In this document: positions 22,890 to 35,410 of the stretch, one piece after another | Position numbering within the stretch: position 1 is the stretch's first letter | Layout: every line of letters starts with the position of its first letter | Position numbers and translations under genes: made by a program | Notes under the pieces: model-generated | Told to the model about the DNA's origin: nothing | The model's input: only the letters and a program-made list of their open reading frames with translations | Database searches by the model: none | NCBI RefSeq assembly: GCF_000143415.4 | Contig: NW_003314265.1 | Span: 412,254 to 476,253 of the forward strand | Reading direction: 5' to 3' | Source of the DNA: Selaginella moellendorffii | Taxonomy: Eukaryota > Streptophyta > Lycopodiopsida > Selaginellales > Selaginellaceae | Length of the DNA: 64,000 nucleotides

Positions 22890-25383
22890 ATGGCGAGGCA
22901 GGCGGCCGCGGATCAGCTCAATCTCTGCGAGTCGCCGTCGTGGGGTTCGCGCAGCGTCGAGTGCTTTGAGAAGCTGGAGCAGATTGGCGAGGGGACTTAT
23001 GGGTAAGACTTTCCTTTCGCAGCCTGGGGATTGCGATTGATTGCGGTGTTCTTCGTTTTTGGGGCGCCTTGCCAGGCAAGTTTATATGGCTAGGGAGAAG
23101 GATACGAATGAGATAGTTGCGCTTAAGAAAGTTAGGATGGACAATGAAAAGGAAGGGGTAAAATGTTTGCTCTCGTCTTGCCCCGCTCGCTCTTCTGACT
23201 CTAGGCTGTTGCTAGTTTCCTATAACTGCTATCAGGGAGATTAAGATCTTGAAGAAGCTCCAGCACGAGAATGTGATCAAATTGAAAGAGATCGTCACTT
23301 CGACTGGTAAGTAAATTGCCCCTCTTTGGATTTTTTTTGCTCCTTGTTCATGCTTGTTTGTTCTTTAGGACCTGAGCAAGATGACCCCAAGGAAACGCAG
23401 AAGGATGCGCCAAAAGGAGCCAAAGAAAAATCTCCTTCTCCTCCAGACGGGAATATATACAAGGGAAGTATTTATATGGTGTTTGAGTACATGGACCACG
23501 ACCTTACAGGCTTGTCTGATCGGCCTGGCATGCGTTTTACTGTCCCACAAATCAAGGTAGAGTTTCACAGCTGCGGTGCTCCCGGGTTCTCAACATAACA
23601 CGGTGCTTTTGCAGTGTTATATGAAGCAGCTTCTCACCGGCCTTTACTACTGTCATATCAACCAAGTTCTTCATCGGGATATCAAAGGTTCTTGAGTTTA
23701 TTCTTGTCAGTGCCTGGCTGAAGTTTTGTGGATTTGCGCAGGCTCGAATCTTTTGATTGACAACAAGGGGAATCTCAAGCTGGCTGATTTTGGCTTGGCT
23801 CGCTCGTTTTCTAATGATCAGAACGCGCAATTGACCAACCGAGTCATAACGCTTTGGTACAGGTACCTAGTCCGTGCTTTGCAGAATGTTTCTGGTTACG
23901 GCCGTTTGTTATAGACCTCCTGAGCTACTTCTTGGCTGTACAAAGTATGGGCCAGCAGTAGACATGTGGTCTGTGGGCTGCATCTTTGCAGAGCTTCTCT
24001 ACGGAAAGCCAGTGTTAACGGGAAAAAATGAGGTGAGCGGCGAGTCTCTCGTATATGAGTTTTCTGACTCTTTTTTCTCTCGCTTCCAGCAAGATCAACT
24101 GGCTAAAATCTTTGAGTTTTGTGGAACCCCGGACGAGACAAACTGGCCGGGTGTGTCAAAGCTGCCGTGGTATAACATGCACAGACCAAGCATATATTAC
24201 AAGAGGCGTGTGAAAGACGTCTTCAAACAGTAAGTGCCAGTGTTCTTTCTAGTAGACTCACAAAATTGTGTCTTTGTAGATTTGATCGGCATGCGTTGGA
24301 TTTGGTTGAGCGTATGCTCACACTGGACCCTCTTCAGGCAAGTGTTCGTCATAGGTGTAGCAGTTTTCACCAATGTTTGGTTGCAGAGGATAATTGCCAA
24401 GGACGCCTTGGACGCTGAATACTTCTGGACAGATCCTCTTCCTTGTGATCCCGCGAGGCAAGTATTTTCCATACACTTGTGCCTTTCATTTCCTCCAACT
24501 GAGATATGAACTTGTTCCAGCCTTCCGCGCTACGAGTCGTCTCACGAGTTCCAAACAAAGAGGAAGCGGCAGCAGCAGAAGGACGACATGGCCAAGCGGC
24601 AGAAGCCGAATCAACACTACCACCACAACAGTCGGCCACCGCCGCCGATCCAACAGCAGCCGCCCGTCCAAAACATGAGGCCGGTTCCGGGCCAAGCTGT
24701 CCATCCATCGGCACACACTGGAGGAGCTCACCAAGGACACTACGCAGGCGGCGGCGGCGGCGGCGGCGGTGGTCGCGGTCCTCCTGGAAACTCCAACCGG
24801 CATCCCCAAGCGGGGGGCCGGCCCGGTGGTAGCGGAGGTAGTGGTGGTAGTAGCGGCGGAGGCTACCAAAACAGGAACCAAGGTGGCTATGGTATCCAAC
24901 CGCCGCCAGGAGCTTACGGTGGTCCTCCTCCCGCCGGTGGACGAGGAGGCTCGTATCCCATGCCTCCACCGGGAGGCTATCCACAGGGTCCTCCCTATGG
25001 CGGTGGAGGACGAGGACCGCCGCCTATGGGAGGAGGTGGCCGTGGTGGCCAGCAATACGGGTAAAAGCTTTTCTTGTGGCTCGCGGTGTTCTTCAAAGTG
25101 GTTTACAAACAGGCCTTCAAATTCTCTGCCTGGACAATATAGTGGCCAGCCTTATGGACAGCCAGTAAGTTTTCTCTCATAGCTTTTCTTGCTTGCTTTT
25201 AGAGTTCCAGATCTTCTCCCTTGCTTTGTAAATCTTGGAACGCTTGTTCACTGACTGTGGGTTCTAGATTGGAGTTACTTGTTCTAGAGATTTTTTTCTT
25301 TCGCTTTGCGTTGCTAATCACTCCTTTTCTTGTTCCAGCCACAACAATACATGGACATGGACGGGAACTACAGGAACTATTAA
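22890..25383 (+). CDS. CDKC: Cyclin-dependent kinase C (PITAIRE, CDK9-like)
   Basis: Thirteen exons (22890-23002, 23076-23157, 23216-23306, 23369-23556, 23615-23687, 23742-23862, 23915-24032, 24090-24229, 24280-24337, 24387-24457, 24521-25060, 25113-25164, 25339-25383) encode 563 residues. The kinase domain shows the glycine loop GEGTYG, ALKKVR, the diagnostic cyclin-binding helix PITAIRE, HRDIKGSNLL, DFGLAR, a T-loop ending TLWYRPPE, and WSVGCIF. The C-terminal third is Gly/Pro/Gln-rich, ending [11 protein letters not shown]. CDKCs pair with cyclin T and phosphorylate the RNA polymerase II C-terminal domain in the nucleus. Introns 9 and 10 need GC-AG splice sites (donors GCAAGT at 24338 and 24458), because nearby GT donors break the frame. 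Confidence 0.95.
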
Positions 25384-25572
25384 ATCCTTTCACGAAACAA
25401 AGGGTAGTTGCTAAGCATGAGGAGTTTTGGATGTAAATAATGTTTTCTTGTATCAAAGAAAATTTGTTGTAGATTAGCTAGGCTGATTTAATTCAAGCTA
25501 ATAGCCTTTAATCCGTTATCGTAACCGTTGATCCTGACTTCGTAAGAGCCCTAGATCTGACGGCGTGGCATG

Positions 25573-25580
25573 AAACCCTA
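25573..25580 (+). promoter_or_regulatory. telo-box upstream of RPS3
   Basis: AAACCCTA lies 12 bases before the RPS3 start codon. This element is typical of the 5' regions of plant ribosomal-protein genes and supports co-regulation with the translation machinery. Confidence 0.55.
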
Positions 25581-25591
25581 GCTCTCTGGCA

Positions 25592-26567
<976 letters not shown>

Positions 26568-26867
26568 AGCTGTCTCGTGTTTCCAAGCTAAATGAATTTT
26601 TGCTTTTGACTTTGCGCCTCAAATGTAGCCCTTCCGCGTGAAATGCGGTTCTGTCAGATTTACCTGCTGAAATATGTATGTAGGGGTGCCCATCGAAAAG
26701 CATGAAATGGACTGGGGTTAGAATGGTGCCTTATCAAAAACTTTCTGGCCATTTCACACGATCAGCCAGGAGATTTTCCCTCTTTGGCAATTTTGACGGC
26801 ATTCTTGAGAATCATGGGATAATCCTGGGATGTGAAGACAGACGGTGTAATTCTGTGTGGGAACTTG

Positions 26868-26872
26868 CTAGA
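26868..26872. repeat. Target-site duplication CTAGA, left copy
   Basis: CTAGA directly precedes the left terminal inverted repeat and is repeated at 35437-35441 directly after the right one. Because the repeat itself starts with T, a 6-bp duplication CTAGAT is also possible. Confidence 0.8.
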
Positions 26873-26926
26873 TATGGCGTGCAATTCGTAAAAGGGTGAG
26901 TGTTACTGCGATAGATTTCACTCACA
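26873..26926 (+). repeat. Left terminal inverted repeat
   Basis: The first 26 bp (TATGGCGTGCAATTCG... through GGGTG at 26898) match the right end exactly in inverted orientation. The following ~28 bp match imperfectly up to a shared TTTxACTCACA. The transposase would bind and cut here. Confidence 0.88.
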
Positions 26927-27300
26927 ATATTAGTGTCCATGTGGCAGTTTTCTATTGGTTCGGCATTAAATGTCATTTGGATGCCTCATGGATGCCCCAT
27001 GGATGCTGGCCGATGGGTCAATGATGTCCCCATAATATGAACAATGTGTTACACATAGATGCCACATATCATCAAGTTTGACCCCATGACATGGGGATTC
27101 ATCAGGTCATAGGGTTTAGGAGACGCTTCCTTGCCTTAGCGCCTTGCTTTAGTGCTTTGTTATTCGGCATGTTTCTTGGTAGCAGATGTGGAAGGTAACT
27201 TGGTTTGTTAGTGAGTGGTTTGAAATGTTTTTGTGGGCAGTGTTGGAAGTGACTTTGATTTACTACTCAATTGTTCTCTATGGACTTTCAAGTTCCTACC

Positions 27301-29036
27301 ATGAGTATAATTCTCTCCCTAGTTTACTTCAAATTTGTGTCACTGAAACTTTTTCTTCCAGGTTTACTGGAAGATGTGGAGGAAGATGAGGTGGATGGCC
27401 TTCTATCCAATTTTAGTGATTCGGACTATGGTTCCAGTATGGATAGTGACAACGATGCTCTCCCAGAGGTTTGCTTAGTTTCCAGCCTTCTAGATTCATG
27501 ATTTGCACATTTCTAGGCCTTCTATAATTTTTTGCAATCGAGGGGATTCGGTAGTCCAGCTGCATTTGGCACTTGGATGCACCTGAAGATCCTCGAGACT
27601 AAGACTACTGCTTACCTCGCATGCTATCTTAGAATTTCCAAGCCAACACTGTACAAATACATGCGGCTTGTCAATCCAAATTGGAGAGGTGTATATTATA
27701 GAGTACCACCCGAAGAGGTACTTCATCACGTTCGAACTAACAATGCCATGAATCGAGGTGGCACAAACTGGGGGATTATCAATTCCCGATCTAGCTGTAG
27801 AACTGGAGGATACCGATTTAGCCGACGCCAAATTCGTGAGGCCTTAGCCACTCACGATCCAAGTAGGCTGGAACAGAGGCACATGACAAGGATTCGACGA
27901 CGGATTTACAGGAATGAGGAGGCTTATGCACTTTGCCATATGGATTGTGAGTATTCTTTCATTTCTACTTTTTTTTCAGCACATGTGGTAACATGTTTAT
28001 TGTAGCATATTGCAAGCTCATAAGCTATGGTTTCTATGTACATGCCATTATTTGCGGGGCAACTCATTATATTGTAGCTTGCGAGCTAGCTACCTCCAAA
28101 GAATCCCATACAATATTTAACACATATGCGCAGACTGTTCGTCGATTTGGAAGGCCCAAGCGCATCCAGAGCGACAATGCTCCAGAGCACAATGAGGTTG
28201 AGAGGGACATGATCCGCTGTTGGGGTCCTGCAGCTAGGAGCTTCATACGTGGGACATCAACACGTAACCAGGTACTCACAGCGTTAGAGTTTTTCCAAAT
28301 AAGGACTCATAGGACTAAATCAAATTTGTTTTACAGCGCATAGAGCATTTGTGGAGAGAGCTCTTTGAGCGCGTGGTGTGGTTTTATAAACACCTTTTTG
28401 AGTCCATGGAAGATATAGGAATTCTCGATGTATCTAATCCATGGCACAACCAAAGTCTACGTTGTGTCTTTGCTCCGTACCTCAAGAAGGATATTTCACA
28501 CTGGGTTGCAACCTGGAACCTCCATGAGGTCCGTTCGTATCGATGTGGTGATTACTTCAGACCATCTCATGTTCCTGCAAACTTATTTCAACCGATGGAA
28601 CAAGAGCTTGGGTAACAATTTTGGTAATGTTACAGAATTCCTAATAAAATGTGCTTTTGTAGGATTATGCCGGCTGTTGGTGGAAAAGATATTGAAGACC
28701 TTCCCGGACCATTTCTCTCTAATGTCAAAGGTGCAACTTTGTCAGAGGTAATCTTTAGAGCAAGAATACAACAATTTCTTTAAATCTATTTTGTTGTGCT
28801 TGGCTACCTTATAGGCTCTTGGCACTGTTCGAAACCAGGCATTTTTGATGCATCGGGAGGGACTCAACTTAGACGAGCAATATCTACTTCATTTAGATCT
28901 AACAATGGAGTGTGCAATGGCTGATGTTGCGGGTGTAGATCTTCCACTTTACATCGAGAGTGCCTTGCCTACAGCAACACTAGTGAAGCGACGAGCTTTG
29001 GAAAAATTATACTTGGCCATACTCGGAGAAAATTGA
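27301..29036 (+). CDS. DDE integrase-like transposase
   Basis: Proposed exons are 27301-27304 (ATGA only), 27362-27468, 27517-27946, 28006-28271, 28337-28611, 28663-28747 and 28815-29036, giving 462 residues with an uninterrupted frame. The order is an acidic N-terminus (LLEDVEEDEVDGLL) and a helix-turn-helix-like region (RISKPTLYKYMRLV, RFSRRQIREAL). A retroviral-integrase-fold core follows with a plausible triad: D in CHMDSYCKL, D in RIQSDNAPEHNEV 57 residues on, and E in RIEHLWREL 35 residues further (D,D34E). Then comes a conserved VFAPYLKKDI block. Such enzymes cut and rejoin the inverted-repeat ends in the nucleus. The four-base first exon is uncertain and translation could start elsewhere. 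No premature stop was seen. Confidence 0.82.
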
Positions 29037-29359
29037 GTGTTCTTTAGTGTACATTTCAAATTTAAATTCAATTTTTGATTTGTTCAATTTTAGGGTTCCC
29101 ACGCTTGGGATTAGGGTTTTCACCAAGTCCCACCCATATTAATTGTGCCTTGGATACGGGGCAATTTCATTTTATGACATGATTTTGTCGATGGTTCGTT
29201 CGGTCTTCCAATCGATTCGTGTCATCTAACCGGAGGCAAGGCTTCTAGTGCACACTCCCCCGATCGCAAGACCACCGCCCAAGCGAGAGCGCCATAGCTG
29301 CGATGGTGGGTAGCTTCTCCTCGATCAGGTTTGCATAACCAATCCTTTGTGGTTTCTAG
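29037..29359. other. Spacer between the two plus-strand transposon genes
   Basis: It probably holds the transposase 3' end and the promoter and first exon of the HECT gene. One candidate first exon is an ATG at about 29192 read to a GT donor at about 29200 (ATG GTT CGT TCG), which would join in phase to 29360. This is a guess. Confidence 0.3.
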
Positions 29360-32300
29360 GCTCGAAGCAAGAATTCCGCACGCCTCAACAGCAGTAGACA
29401 CTATGGAAACACCTCGCGAGCACGCAGCCAAGCACTCGATGTTCCGCAATCGGTACAGCCAACAGTCCCGCGAGACACATGCCAGCCACTTGATCTTCCA
29501 AGCTCCGTAGCAGGGACATCAACTCCAACAGCATCCCATCCACAGCTCCCGACTGCATTTGAGCAAGCAGAGCGCCGCCTAACATTGCATACATTGCAAC
29601 ATATGCGGAACCTCCAGCATGTTTCATTCTCCTCACCTTCCTTGGAAAGTAGCAGCCCGAGCATTCGAAATGAGCAAGTCCGGACACCTCATGCCCACGG
29701 TGTTGTCCAATCTGGAACGCTGCCACCAACACCAACACCAACTAGAGGACGTGCTCACGGAATCCTATATAGTGCCACTGCTACCAGCCCCGCAACTCCA
29801 CCAACCGCTACTACTCTCGCAACTCCATCTACCGATACAAGTGCCAGTACCTGGCCATCTACCTCCCGAAGCAACAAGCGGTCTAGCTCGGTAAGTTTTT
29901 CATTTGTACCCGTTTTTTTTCCATGTGTTTTTCTGTGTAGGGTGAGTTGACAATGCCTCCACACCAACGAGCTTATAGTTCCCCATCAACATTCCACAAC
30001 TACTCCCAAGGATCGACATCATCATCTAGTGGAGCTTCGACATCCAGATATGTTCAAGCTGACCCTCAAGGCGGGCTGCCATGTGAGCCACAGGTATAAC
30101 ATGACCCCATGCATTCTTCTTTTTTTTCTTCTTTGGATTTGTTTAACTCATTTTTGTTTCACTGTGCTAGACTCTCTCACCGCTTGTGGCTGCAGTGCAC
30201 ACCTATGCCGATAACAATCGGCAGTCCTTATGTTGTCGTCGTGGACGTCGTGGCAGTCGATCTAAAGTCATTGGTGGGATGTCGTCTACGACACCCTTGG
30301 TCCCCCGGCCGTTCACCACAGTTCTTGTCACCAAGTGGATTGCAATCCCAAAGACTTAGCATATGCACTTATATGGGCGGAAAAGAGAGCCATCTGTGAA
30401 GGTGACGGAACTTGACGAGCTGGCAGTGGACCTCCCAGAGTGTCTCATATGGGGTGGCTTATACTCCAGTATTCCTTTCCAGCCCGGCACAGCCCAACAT
30501 GCAATTCTACTATCACTCCAAGCCTCGGGAATCCAACCTTCATCCATGACCAACCCAGGAGCATTTGTCTGGCGTGCAAGGCAGTCCAATGGTGGTGAGG
30601 CCCATGCCGAGTCTGCAAAATTTGGCCTCAGCTCTATCCGGCCTTGCTACTGGCCTCCTCAAACATCATGGGGAGCTATAGCAAACAAGGCCAATGGCAA
30701 TCGGGCAATAGTTATATATTTATACAATGTTATGGAGCATCTTACTGACAAACATTGGCTAAGTTATCAAAAACAGGCCCGAGCACTCGAGGAGAAGGAT
30801 GTTCGTGAATGTAAGTCATTTTTTTTTTAAGTTCCCTCCTCACAAATATATGTTGTGGTCTTTGCAGTTGTAGCTGCTACAAATACCTTGACTGCAAATG
30901 ATGATCCAAGGCCAGCCACGCAGGAATCAAACCCTTGCGAGAATAATGAAGAAGAAGACTCTGCGGATGAAGAGGACATTCTTCCATTACCGGTAGAAAC
31001 TCTCCCCACACAAGACAACATGGACATTAGCGGAGTCGAAGAACAAGGTGATGGTGGGGATGAACCGCACCAAGGATCTCCGGAGACATCCTTGTCACCA
31101 GAGATAGTGGCTCCAGGCCATGCGGCTGGTAAGAAGCATTAACATAAATGAATATTTTCTTCATTTTCTAATTTCTGAGTGCAGATAGGCTAATGGTAGT
31201 GTATGACAGTGATGGCGGAGGCCTTGAAGACCATGGTGTGCCTCCACCCCCCTTTTTAGAGGGAAGTAGCTCCACTCCGTTTACGCTTATGGAGTTGCTT
31301 GACAACTTTTCTACAGTAGAGTAAGATAATTGAAAATTGTGCTATTCAAAATTGAACTAATGTTTGTATGTAGATTGTTGGAGCGTCAACAAAGATGGAT
31401 TGATGCCACCAATGCATTTAATGAAGCTGTTCAGTTAACCACTCAGGATAGTGCCAACTTCATCATGCTGCAGATTGAGGAGGTTTCTGCCTTATAGGAT
31501 GCCACCACAACCCTTGAGGTGAGGGCACAGAGGGATGCTGAAGTTCTCTCACAGGTGCAGTGGCTGAAACACAAGCTTCTTGGTTGCTTTGCCGTGGAGA
31601 GCACAAGTGACGAGGAGATGCTAGACGCTATTGCTAGACACCCTGAATTCCATTGGGCTGGCGGTGAAATATTTCTGCGGCGCGTGCTTTTCAACCAAGC
31701 TATGCCTCATTGGCAAGATTGGGAGAGTCTTCTCCTTAAGCTTGGCCTTTCAGAAGCACAGTACGAGGATGTGTTTTGTGACAACACAATCCAACAGCTC
31801 CTTGCTGAAGTAAGTATTAATGTGCCTCCTTCAATTCTTGAGTCCACAATAGCATGGTTCATTGAGAAGAGGTACGTGTATCTATTTCTTAGCACTTAGT
31901 ACCATCTTATGGTTTTGTGCAGGGACCTACGTAGGAATTGGGCGGCTGCACAACAATTGAGAGAACTATTTAACACTGCTGAAACACTGTATTGTAAGTT
32001 CTCTCGTTTTTGCATCGAGAAGGCCATGCTTCTGCCATACAGACTTGCTCGTACACGTTTGAGGCCGTCTCGCATTCTGGTAAGCAATGGATTGCCTATG
32101 AATTGGAGTTACCTCACTTGTCCTTCTAGATTGCACCAAACAATGAATTCAGTTGTTTCCAATTCGCCTTCAATACTAATCTCCGCACACCAAATTACAA
32201 AGTGGTCTATGCGTCTGAGATTGGAGGAGCTTTGGTGTGGGAGGAATCCACAATAGATGCGGGTGGGCCACATGCAAAAGCCATTAGGGAGGCTGTTCGC

Positions 32301-33435
32301 CAGATTCCAGGATCAGTAAGTCTAATTTTCACTTGGCTCACTAGAGTAATTTTGTGTTACAGACGCGTGGACTGTTTGTGCTTAGGGAAGGAGCCACATA
32401 TTGGCATCCCAGGATGCCAGTGCATTCTAGGACGTTGCGACAAGAAGAGCGGGATGTGGTAAGTTAAGTTTAAAGCACAAGTTTTATATGCTCCTCACTT
32501 TTATATGCACAGGCTATCTTTGTGGGATGGTTGCTATTCCAAGCATTCGAATGTAATGCACAGGTTTCTCGCGGGTGTACAATTGCAACATTGGCAATTG
32601 CAGCTGGAGAGGTTCCAAACGAGGATGACCGACGACTTGCCCGAGGAGGACTATATGAGATGGACCTCAAGGCATGCGCGCCGCATATCTGGAATGCACT
32701 CAACCAATTGCGAGGTGCATCAAGCCTAAAGGAGGAGGGCGATCGGCGCAAGTCTGTGGATTCCATCCTAGAGAACCCTGCAATTACTGACTACAATGCA
32801 GTGCTTGAGTCTAGACTCACCGAACTTGGTGAAGGTTATGAGCAAGCTGTGGAGGCATGCGTGGCTGCAGTGGTTTGGCGTTACCTATTCATCGAGCCAA
32901 ACGTAGTGGGAGACTTACTCCGAGATGGCTTCCAACACTCAATGCGCACGGAAGCTCGTCAAAGGCCTTACAAGAGTCCAGCATTGCTAGGTGGGCTTTC
33001 ACTCATTGGGACAGATGCTTTGTTACAGGTCTTCCGGGTAAGGACGATCATTCCTCCTGCGGAGTTCATCAACTGCCTGATCTTTGATCAGGACTTTGGA
33101 GAGAACTTCCGCAGCTGGATTGTGGACATCATTCGAGGTAACTATTTACTTTCACAAACAACTAAAACTCTTGTATGTTTGAACATTTTATAGATATGAG
33201 CCCGAAAGAGTTATCCAAGTTCCATCACTTTGCGGTTGATTCTCTAGAGTTCCGACCGGGAGAGCCTATTTGGATCCAAGTTGAGAGACAGAGTACATCA
33301 TCTACTCGATTTCCCAGGTTCTCCACATGCACACGAGAAGTTTTCTTCCCTTTAACATACCCGTCAAAGGAGTGGACCAAACACAAGATCCACCGGGCAC
33401 TCCAAAATCCAGAGAGCTTGTATGGATTGGGCTGA
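29360..33435 (+). pseudogene. Transposon-borne HECT-type ubiquitin ligase-like gene with two TAG stops
   Basis: Eleven exons keep one frame of about 1175 codons: 29360-29890, 29941-30093, 30171-30810, 30868-31128, 31185-31320, 31374-31871, 31923-32079, 32130-32315, 32363-32458, 32513-33137, 33194-33435. The N-terminal part is Ser/Thr/Pro-rich, followed by an acidic linker (NNEEEDSADEEDIL). The C-terminal ~380 residues look like a HECT domain: N-lobe ESTIDAGGPHAKAIREAV and LFVLREGATYWHPR, and C-lobe FSTCTREVFFPLTYPSKE, whose TC would hold the catalytic cysteine. HECT enzymes form a thioester with ubiquitin and pass it to substrates. In-frame TAGs at 30357 and 31495 break the gene, and both could be CAG-to-TAG changes. 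The true 5' start was not found; the first in-frame ATG is at 29603. Confidence 0.75.
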
Positions 33436-33575
33436 TGTTGTGGAAGTAATGTAGACACTTTCACAATAAAAATAGATAATTGTCTTGAAATATGTTTCAC
33501 ACTTTGAAAGAGACTCTTTCCAGTTCATTGGCAAAGTTAAAGGTAAGAATATTCAAAATATTCCACAAATGCCCA

Positions 33576-34163
33576 TTATAGGCACTTGCGGCCCTTGGTA
33601 CCCTTTTGGCTTATGCTTGTCTCACCAAGGGTAATCACTATAGCTTCCAAAGCAACTCCCAATTTAGGTTCTGGGTCAAAACTATCGAGCTTGGGTGCTA
33701 CATGATGCCCATCCTCGCTTGAGGAACTCTCAACCTGTTTGGTAGAACCAAAATCACCCTCTGGGTCTGTGAACTCGTCCTCGCTTGCATCTCGAGCAGT
33801 AACATATCCCTCGCTGTCGCTTTCTTCAGCTGGACCTTTCCCCTCGGTGATTGGCACAAGATTAGTAGTCTTGGGCTGCCTTGTCAAAGGGATTGTCGAG
33901 CCTTGAGAGGAGGAGGCATCATATAGAATCCTCGGTCCTGTCCCCTGTTGGATCCATTGTTGTGCCTCAAAGAAGTCATAAAATCCTCTCCAGTTTGCCA
34001 TGCCAGGAGGAAACCCAGAAACCTCAAACATTGCAAAAGGGTTACACCATATAGGAAACTATTACAAATCTACTCTTACCAAAGTGAGCACGAGCTTCTA
34101 ATCCCTGAAAACTCCAGTCCTTCGGCCGCAGTGCACGGCATACATTGGATAGTTTTGCCCCAT
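33576..34163 (-). pseudogene. Transposon-borne RNase H1-type hybrid-binding domain protein, one TAG stop
   Basis: Two minus-strand exons, 34163-34080 and 34022-33576, join in phase to 177 codons. The N-terminal ~50 residues match the RNase H1 N-terminal / caulimoviral viroplasmin-like fold: YAVHCGRRTGVFRD, then VSGFPPG, then WRGFYDFFEAQQWIQQG. This fold binds RNA-DNA hybrids or double-stranded RNA in known proteins. The rest is acidic and Ser-rich (ESDSEGYVTARDASEDE) with no catalytic RNase H domain. A TAG at 34100-34098 replaces the position after FRD where the family normally has tryptophan, so TGG-to-TAG is likely. It is convergent with the HECT gene, with ~140 bp between the stops. Its role in transposition is unknown. 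Confidence 0.65.
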
Positions 34164-34189
34164 GCTTGGAAACCCTTTTTACAAATTTC

Positions 34190-34465
34190 AAAATTTGAAA
34201 CGGTTATGATTGGAAAATATTGGAAGTGTCCATTGTCATTGCTCTTCTCACCTAAATGTTACTACATGCAATTGCAACTTCCATATTCTCAAATCTCCTT
34301 CAGCATGCTCCTCTTGAGAGAACTCCAGGTCCAATTTGAAACAATTATAATTGGAAAATGTTGAAAGTGTCTATTGTTATCCTGAATGTTACTACATGCA
34401 ATTACAACTTCCACATTCTCAAATTTCCTTTAGCATGCTCCTCTTGAGAGAACTCTAGGTCTAAA
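34190..34465. repeat. Tandem ~130-bp repeat inside the transposon
   Basis: Two diverged copies lie side by side. Each carries TTGGAAAAT, ATGTTACTACATGCAATT, CAACTTCCA, TTCTCAAAT and AGCATGCTCCTCTTGAGAGA in the same order (first copy about 34203-34330, second about 34345-34460). No coding was seen. Confidence 0.8.
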
Positions 34466-35410
34466 CATCAACACTATGCACCTTTGCATAGTACACAATT
34501 GAAGTATGAGCCCCACCAATTCATCGAATTGGTTAGACTTCAACCTACTTTTGAGTCATATGCAAATCTTCTAAGCATCATGTTACAAAACTCAAGTGTT
34601 GAGAGAGCTACACTGGAAATCAATTGCAACGAAAGATAAACTCAATGGGATCTATTAAAGACATGACTCCAGATAGTATATATCCATGGCTTTGCAATGG
34701 AGCTAGATGGAGTTCACTTACGTTTGTTATGAACACTATGTTAAAAGAGGTGTGCCCAGGTGTGACTCAATTTCCAACATTTTCCAGCTATGAGAGCCCA
34801 GGAGTTCTTCACGTCCATAGTGAATACACCTCAAGAATCACAATGCAAGACAGAGGAAGCAAGAGGATTCAACGATTGCCTAGACGCTGTGGCGGGTAAC
34901 AATGGGAGCATCAATGATTGCGAGCAGCACAGCGGCGGTCGGCAATGTGGGGAGGACACGGCGATGGCTGTTGATGACGATCAAGGCTGCCATACTCCCA
35001 AATTCTAGATGGAGTTCACTTACGCTTGCTATGACACTATGTTAAAAAAGGCATGCAATTTGTAAATGCATTGCAACGAAAGATAAACTCTTGCCATGAG
35101 CGCCAAGAGCAAGACGTGAGAACATAGTGCTCTAGATAAGGTAGTATGGTATGCAATTTAGTCGATTGTCCATTTGGTTTGCAACATTAACAACTTGCTC
35201 AAATGCATGGGATGAATGGGTCTATGGGCCATGAATGGCTCCATTCCATACATAGCATGGGTCATTGCTATGGGCATGATGCCCCATCCGGGGCATAAGG
35301 ATTGGATATTCGTAAAATATTCTATGCCTGTGTTTTTTTCACACTCATAATACACGTGGACCAATAGCAAGCATACACGTGGTGTGAGTAAAATCCACCG
35401 TTGTAAAATC
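34466..35410. other. Non-coding right subterminal region of the transposon
   Basis: No gene was found. A ~50-bp segment starting CTAGATGGAGTTCACTTACG occurs at about 34702 and again at about 35008, and the flank just outside the element (35437) begins CTAGATGGAAGTTCACT. A TIR-like sequence, TATGGTATGCAATTTAGTCG, lies at 35145, so 35145-35436 alone resembles a small internal derivative. A palindrome ATGCCCCATCCGGGGCAT lies near 35279. Confidence 0.6.

Noticed and set aside
24486-25055. Long minus-strand frames over the CDKC 3' exons
   Set aside because: Antisense of the Gly/Pro-rich CDKC tail. The plus-strand frame has family conservation and splice continuity.
30357-31497. Alternative genetic code or designed TAG readthrough in the HECT gene
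   Set aside because: Host genes in the window use normal stops, and the neighbouring LTR element shows the same type of damage. Mutation is simpler.
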